Under the pieces are notes generated by a model. It had not been told where the DNA came from. It searched no databases and was given only the letters and a program-made list of their open reading frames with translations. A DNA stretch of 64,000 nt from the NCBI GenBank assembly GCA_964393185.1, contig CAYMSO010000002.1:87095-151094 (forward strand), given 5' to 3'. Shown here in pieces: positions 62,249 through 64,000 of this stretch. This DNA comes from CAYMSO01 sp964393185. Its GTDB lineage: Bacteria; Patescibacteriota; Dojkabacteria; J137. The translations under genes were made by a program, and so were the position numbers. Each line of letters starts with the position of its first letter. Positions within the stretch are counted from its first letter, which is position 1.

Positions 62249-62665
62249 ATGACCACAAGTAGCCTAATCATATTCGTGGGTTTGGGAATTCTAGTAAGTA
62301 TTCTCTTAGCTTTGAAAGCCTTGAACCCTTCCCAGAACAACGAATGGCAAAGCATTGCCCGCAAAAAGCTCCTAAGCCTTAAGAGAGGCCAGCATAATAC
62401 TTTAGAATCACAAAAGCAGTTGATTATAGAACTTGATAAATTATTGGATTTCTGTCTTAAAAATAAAAAACTAAATGGAGACAGCATGGGAGACAGGCTA
62501 AAATCATCTAGAAGTTTTTTCAGCAAAGATTCTTACAACAAAATATGGGAAGCTCACAAAGTAAGAAATAAATTGGTGCACGAGATTGATTTTAGAATTA
62601 CTATAGAATCTCTAAAAAGACACAACAACGAGCTTAAGAACTCCATAGAGAACCTCTTAAAATAA
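62249..62665 (+). CDS. Membrane-anchored protein with HEPN-like RNxxxH motif
   Basis: A 138-residue protein. It has one N-terminal span (LIIFVGLGILVSILLALKAL) and then an all-helical domain with GDRLKSSRSFFSK and IWEAHKVRNKLVHEIDF. The R-N-x3-H of RNKLVH matches the HEPN-type catalytic or structural signature seen in several RNase and nucleotide-transferase partners. No partner gene (MNT) is adjacent, so a toxin-antitoxin role is not supported. An opposite-strand frame over 62158-62526 is considered spurious. Confidence 0.68.
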   Translation: MTTSSLIIFVGLGILVSILLALKALNPSQNNEWQSIARKKLLSLKRGQHNTLESQKQLIIELDKLLDFCLKNKKLNGDSMGDRLKSSRSFFSKDSYNKIWEAHKVRNKLVHEIDFRITIESLKRHNNELKNSIENLLK

Positions 62666-62711
62666 CTATAATTGGCTTAAGCTATCGAAAGAAGTATAAT
62701 TTTTAGACTAA

Positions 62712-63863
62712 TTAAATATTCTTTGTATATACCACCATGTGATCAAAGTTATTTCCAAAATAACTTAATGGTTTTTCTTCACCTGTCCAAGGATCATTAG
62801 TTATAAATTGCTCAAGATCTTCTTTTTGTGTTGGATCAAATTTTGTAACCAATGCCCAGTGTTGGATAGGAGTAAAGGCAACGCTGTTCCATCCTACAAT
62901 TACCGGATTTCCTTGTTGCAGTTCAAATTTAAGTCTATCTAAGTTAAATTCATTAAAGTAAACACCTTTTAATGCTATTTTGTCTGAAAAGCTCGTTGCA
63001 GCGCTCCATCTTACAGCACAGCCGTCAAAATAGCCCTGTTCAGAATTAGAATTCAAAAAATCATTTAATTTATCTGGGGTTGTCGTCTCTCCAAAATAAT
63101 TAAGTACCATAGAAATTGCTGTAATGGCACACCCAGCCGAGCCGATCGAATCTTCATCACATCCTCCTAATTTAATATCTTTCCACTTATCATCTCGCTG
63201 GCTTAAAGGTTGAACGGAAATACTTGCCGGTGAATTTTTTAACTCTCCAACTTGAGTTGTAACTTTGGAAATAGTCGAGGTATTTATGTCTATGGAGTAT
63301 GTAACAGTCGGGAATTCGTAGTTATTCTTAAATAATAAAGTTTTTGAATCTGCCCAGGAAATATCTACTTTGGTAGACTTGGTAATACTAGGATTAAAAA
63401 GATTTTTTACCTTCCAATCAGAATCTTTGCTAGGGTCGACTTCTGCATATAACTGCTTGTTGTCAGTTCCGTCGGGATTAGAAACCCAAATTTGAAAAGG
63501 ATAAATCATTACATAAGCTAACTTTTTGCCATCAGGACTCCAAATAGGATTGGTATAATAAGAGTAATTATCACTTCTTGCAATTGTATACTTATTTTCG
63601 CCAAATCTATCTACAACCTTAAGTTCTGATTTGTACAAGGAATAATTTTCGAAGCTGACTATTGCATAATAGTGATTATTTGGTGAGCGGGCAGTCAGGT
63701 AATCAAAATAAACTCTTCCTTCTGCATAATCAGAAGGGATTATATCTGTTTTATGAAAAAGCGAAGAATCTCCAAGCCTATTTAAAATCAAGAATATAAA
63801 TAGTAAACTTATCAAGCATATAATCAGAGAAAAAAGGAATTTTAATCTTAATTTTAGTATCAT
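62712..63863 (-). CDS. Membrane-anchored C39-like cysteine peptidase with N-terminal WD40/TolB-like segment
   Basis: A 383-residue protein. The N-terminal span (FLFSLIICLISLLFIFLIL) is followed by TolB/PD40-like strands (NPIWSPDGKKLAYVMIYP, IWVSNPDGTDNKQL). A C39_2-type papain-like domain follows: QPLSQRDDKWKDIKLGG, catalytic Cys about 243 in GSAGCAITAISMVL, His about 336 in QHWALVTKF, and the Asp/Asn site TNDPW. It is extracytoplasmic and probably cleaves peptides or proteins at the cell surface. The ATG is 6 nt after a TATAAT. Confidence 0.85.
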   Translation of the reverse strand: MILKLRLKFLFSLIICLISLLFIFLILNRLGDSSLFHKTDIIPSDYAEGRVYFDYLTARSPNNHYYAIVSFENYSLYKSELKVVDRFGENKYTIARSDNYSYYTNPIWSPDGKKLAYVMIYPFQIWVSNPDGTDNKQLYAEVDPSKDSDWKVKNLFNPSITKSTKVDISWADSKTLLFKNNYEFPTVTYSIDINTSTISKVTTQVGELKNSPASISVQPLSQRDDKWKDIKLGGCDEDSIGSAGCAITAISMVLNYFGETTTPDKLNDFLNSNSEQGYFDGCAVRWSAATSFSDKIALKGVYFNEFNLDRLKFELQQGNPVIVGWNSVAFTPIQHWALVTKFDPTQKEDLEQFITNDPWTGEEKPLSYFGNNFDHMVVYTKNI

Positions 63864-63869
63864 ATAATT

Positions 63870-63875
63870 ATTATA
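63870..63875 (-). promoter_or_regulatory. -10 box of the C39-like peptidase gene
   Basis: TATAAT on the minus strand, 6 nt before the ATG (63861-63863), predicting a leaderless mRNA. Confidence 0.55.
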
Positions 63876-63945
63876 TAGGAAACTGTATATAAGTTGAAAG
63901 AAGGAAATAAGTCATGAATTCTGAATTTTTGCAAAACGAACAACT

Positions 63946-64000
63946 GATAACCGATAACCGATAACCGATAACCGATAACCGATAACCGATAACCGATAAC
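63946..64000. repeat. Perfect GATAACC heptamer array
   Basis: Seven full GATAACC units plus six bases, uninterrupted to the window edge, so the true length is unknown. It is more homogeneous than the YCANAAC arrays, which suggests recent expansion or an assembly boundary. Confidence 0.93.

Noticed and set aside
62158..62526. 122-codon minus-strand frame
   Set aside because: It overlaps the better-supported + strand gene 62249-62665, which has a promoter, a membrane anchor and an RNxxxH motif; the composition looks like an antisense shadow.
62249..62665. HEPN-MNT toxin-antitoxin pair
   Set aside because: No nucleotidyltransferase partner gene is adjacent and the protein is membrane-anchored; only the RNxxxH motif matches.
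63946..64000. GATAACC array as a telomere of a linear replicon
   Set aside because: The same family occurs internally several times, and the array simply reaches the window edge. No terminal hairpin or protein evidence is available.

Overview
This 64-kb window is an AT-rich bacterial chromosome segment (about one third G+C by eye). It most resembles a Patescibacteria/CPR genome such as Dojkabacteria, Katanobacteria or Microgenomates. The evidence is the mix of compact or domain-stripped housekeeping enzymes, a type IV pilus operon, a minimal type IV secretion-like membrane cluster, many short orphan genes, and an almost complete absence of Shine-Dalgarno sequences. UGA and UAA are both used as stops, so a Gracilibacteria/SR1-type code is not indicated. 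There is no rRNA and no CRISPR array; one tRNA (Ala, GGC) is present.

Layout. 1-5.2 kb: partial gpmI, tgt, orphan proteins, a ferredoxin-NADP reductase-like flavoprotein and a DUF2797 protein. 5.2-13.9 kb: glycosyltransferase, HNH-like protein, CYTH protein, Ser/Thr kinase, ung, membrane proteins, a methyltransferase-like protein and orphans. 13.9-21.6 kb: Mur ligase (Mpl/MurC-like), NUDIX remnant, nrdR, mraY, uvrC, YggT-like protein and ATP-dependent DNA ligase. 21.8-33.9 kb: cell-surface/secretion module (Ig-like surface protein, membrane-anchored solute-binding protein, VirB2-like pilin, VirD4/VirB4-like ATPase, VirB6-like polytopic protein). 34-40 kb: P-type ATPase, then an alanine T-box riboswitch, a REP-associated tyrosine transposase (RAYT) and alaS. 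40.7-48.9 kb: pilin, pilB, pilC, four pseudopilin-like genes, pilD and DUF368. 49-54.4 kb: orphans, a truncated uvrB, tRNA-Ala, SIMPL and a YecM-like protein. 54.5-64 kb: a threonine leader-peptide attenuator with an archaeal-type threonyl-tRNA synthetase, CorA, nth, pyrD, typA, a HEPN-motif protein, a C39-like peptidase and a terminal heptamer array.

Three themes stand out. First, two synthetase genes carry two different tRNA-sensing attenuators. alaS has a T-box whose specifier is GCC and whose UGGU bulge fits A73 of the tRNA-Ala(GGC) encoded 15 kb away. The ThrRS gene is preceded by a 17-residue leader peptide with four Thr codons in five positions and mutually exclusive hairpins. Second, the genome carries repeat families. 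Degenerate heptamer arrays (unit roughly YCANAAC) lie at gene borders, flank the RAYT in inverted orientation, supply the N-terminus of AlaRS and sit at the breakpoint of uvrB. A separate 112-nt two-hairpin element occurs three times. Third, at least thirteen starts lie only 5-8 nt downstream of a -10 hexamer, which implies widespread leaderless mRNAs. Function calls rest on motif recognition by eye; no database search was run.
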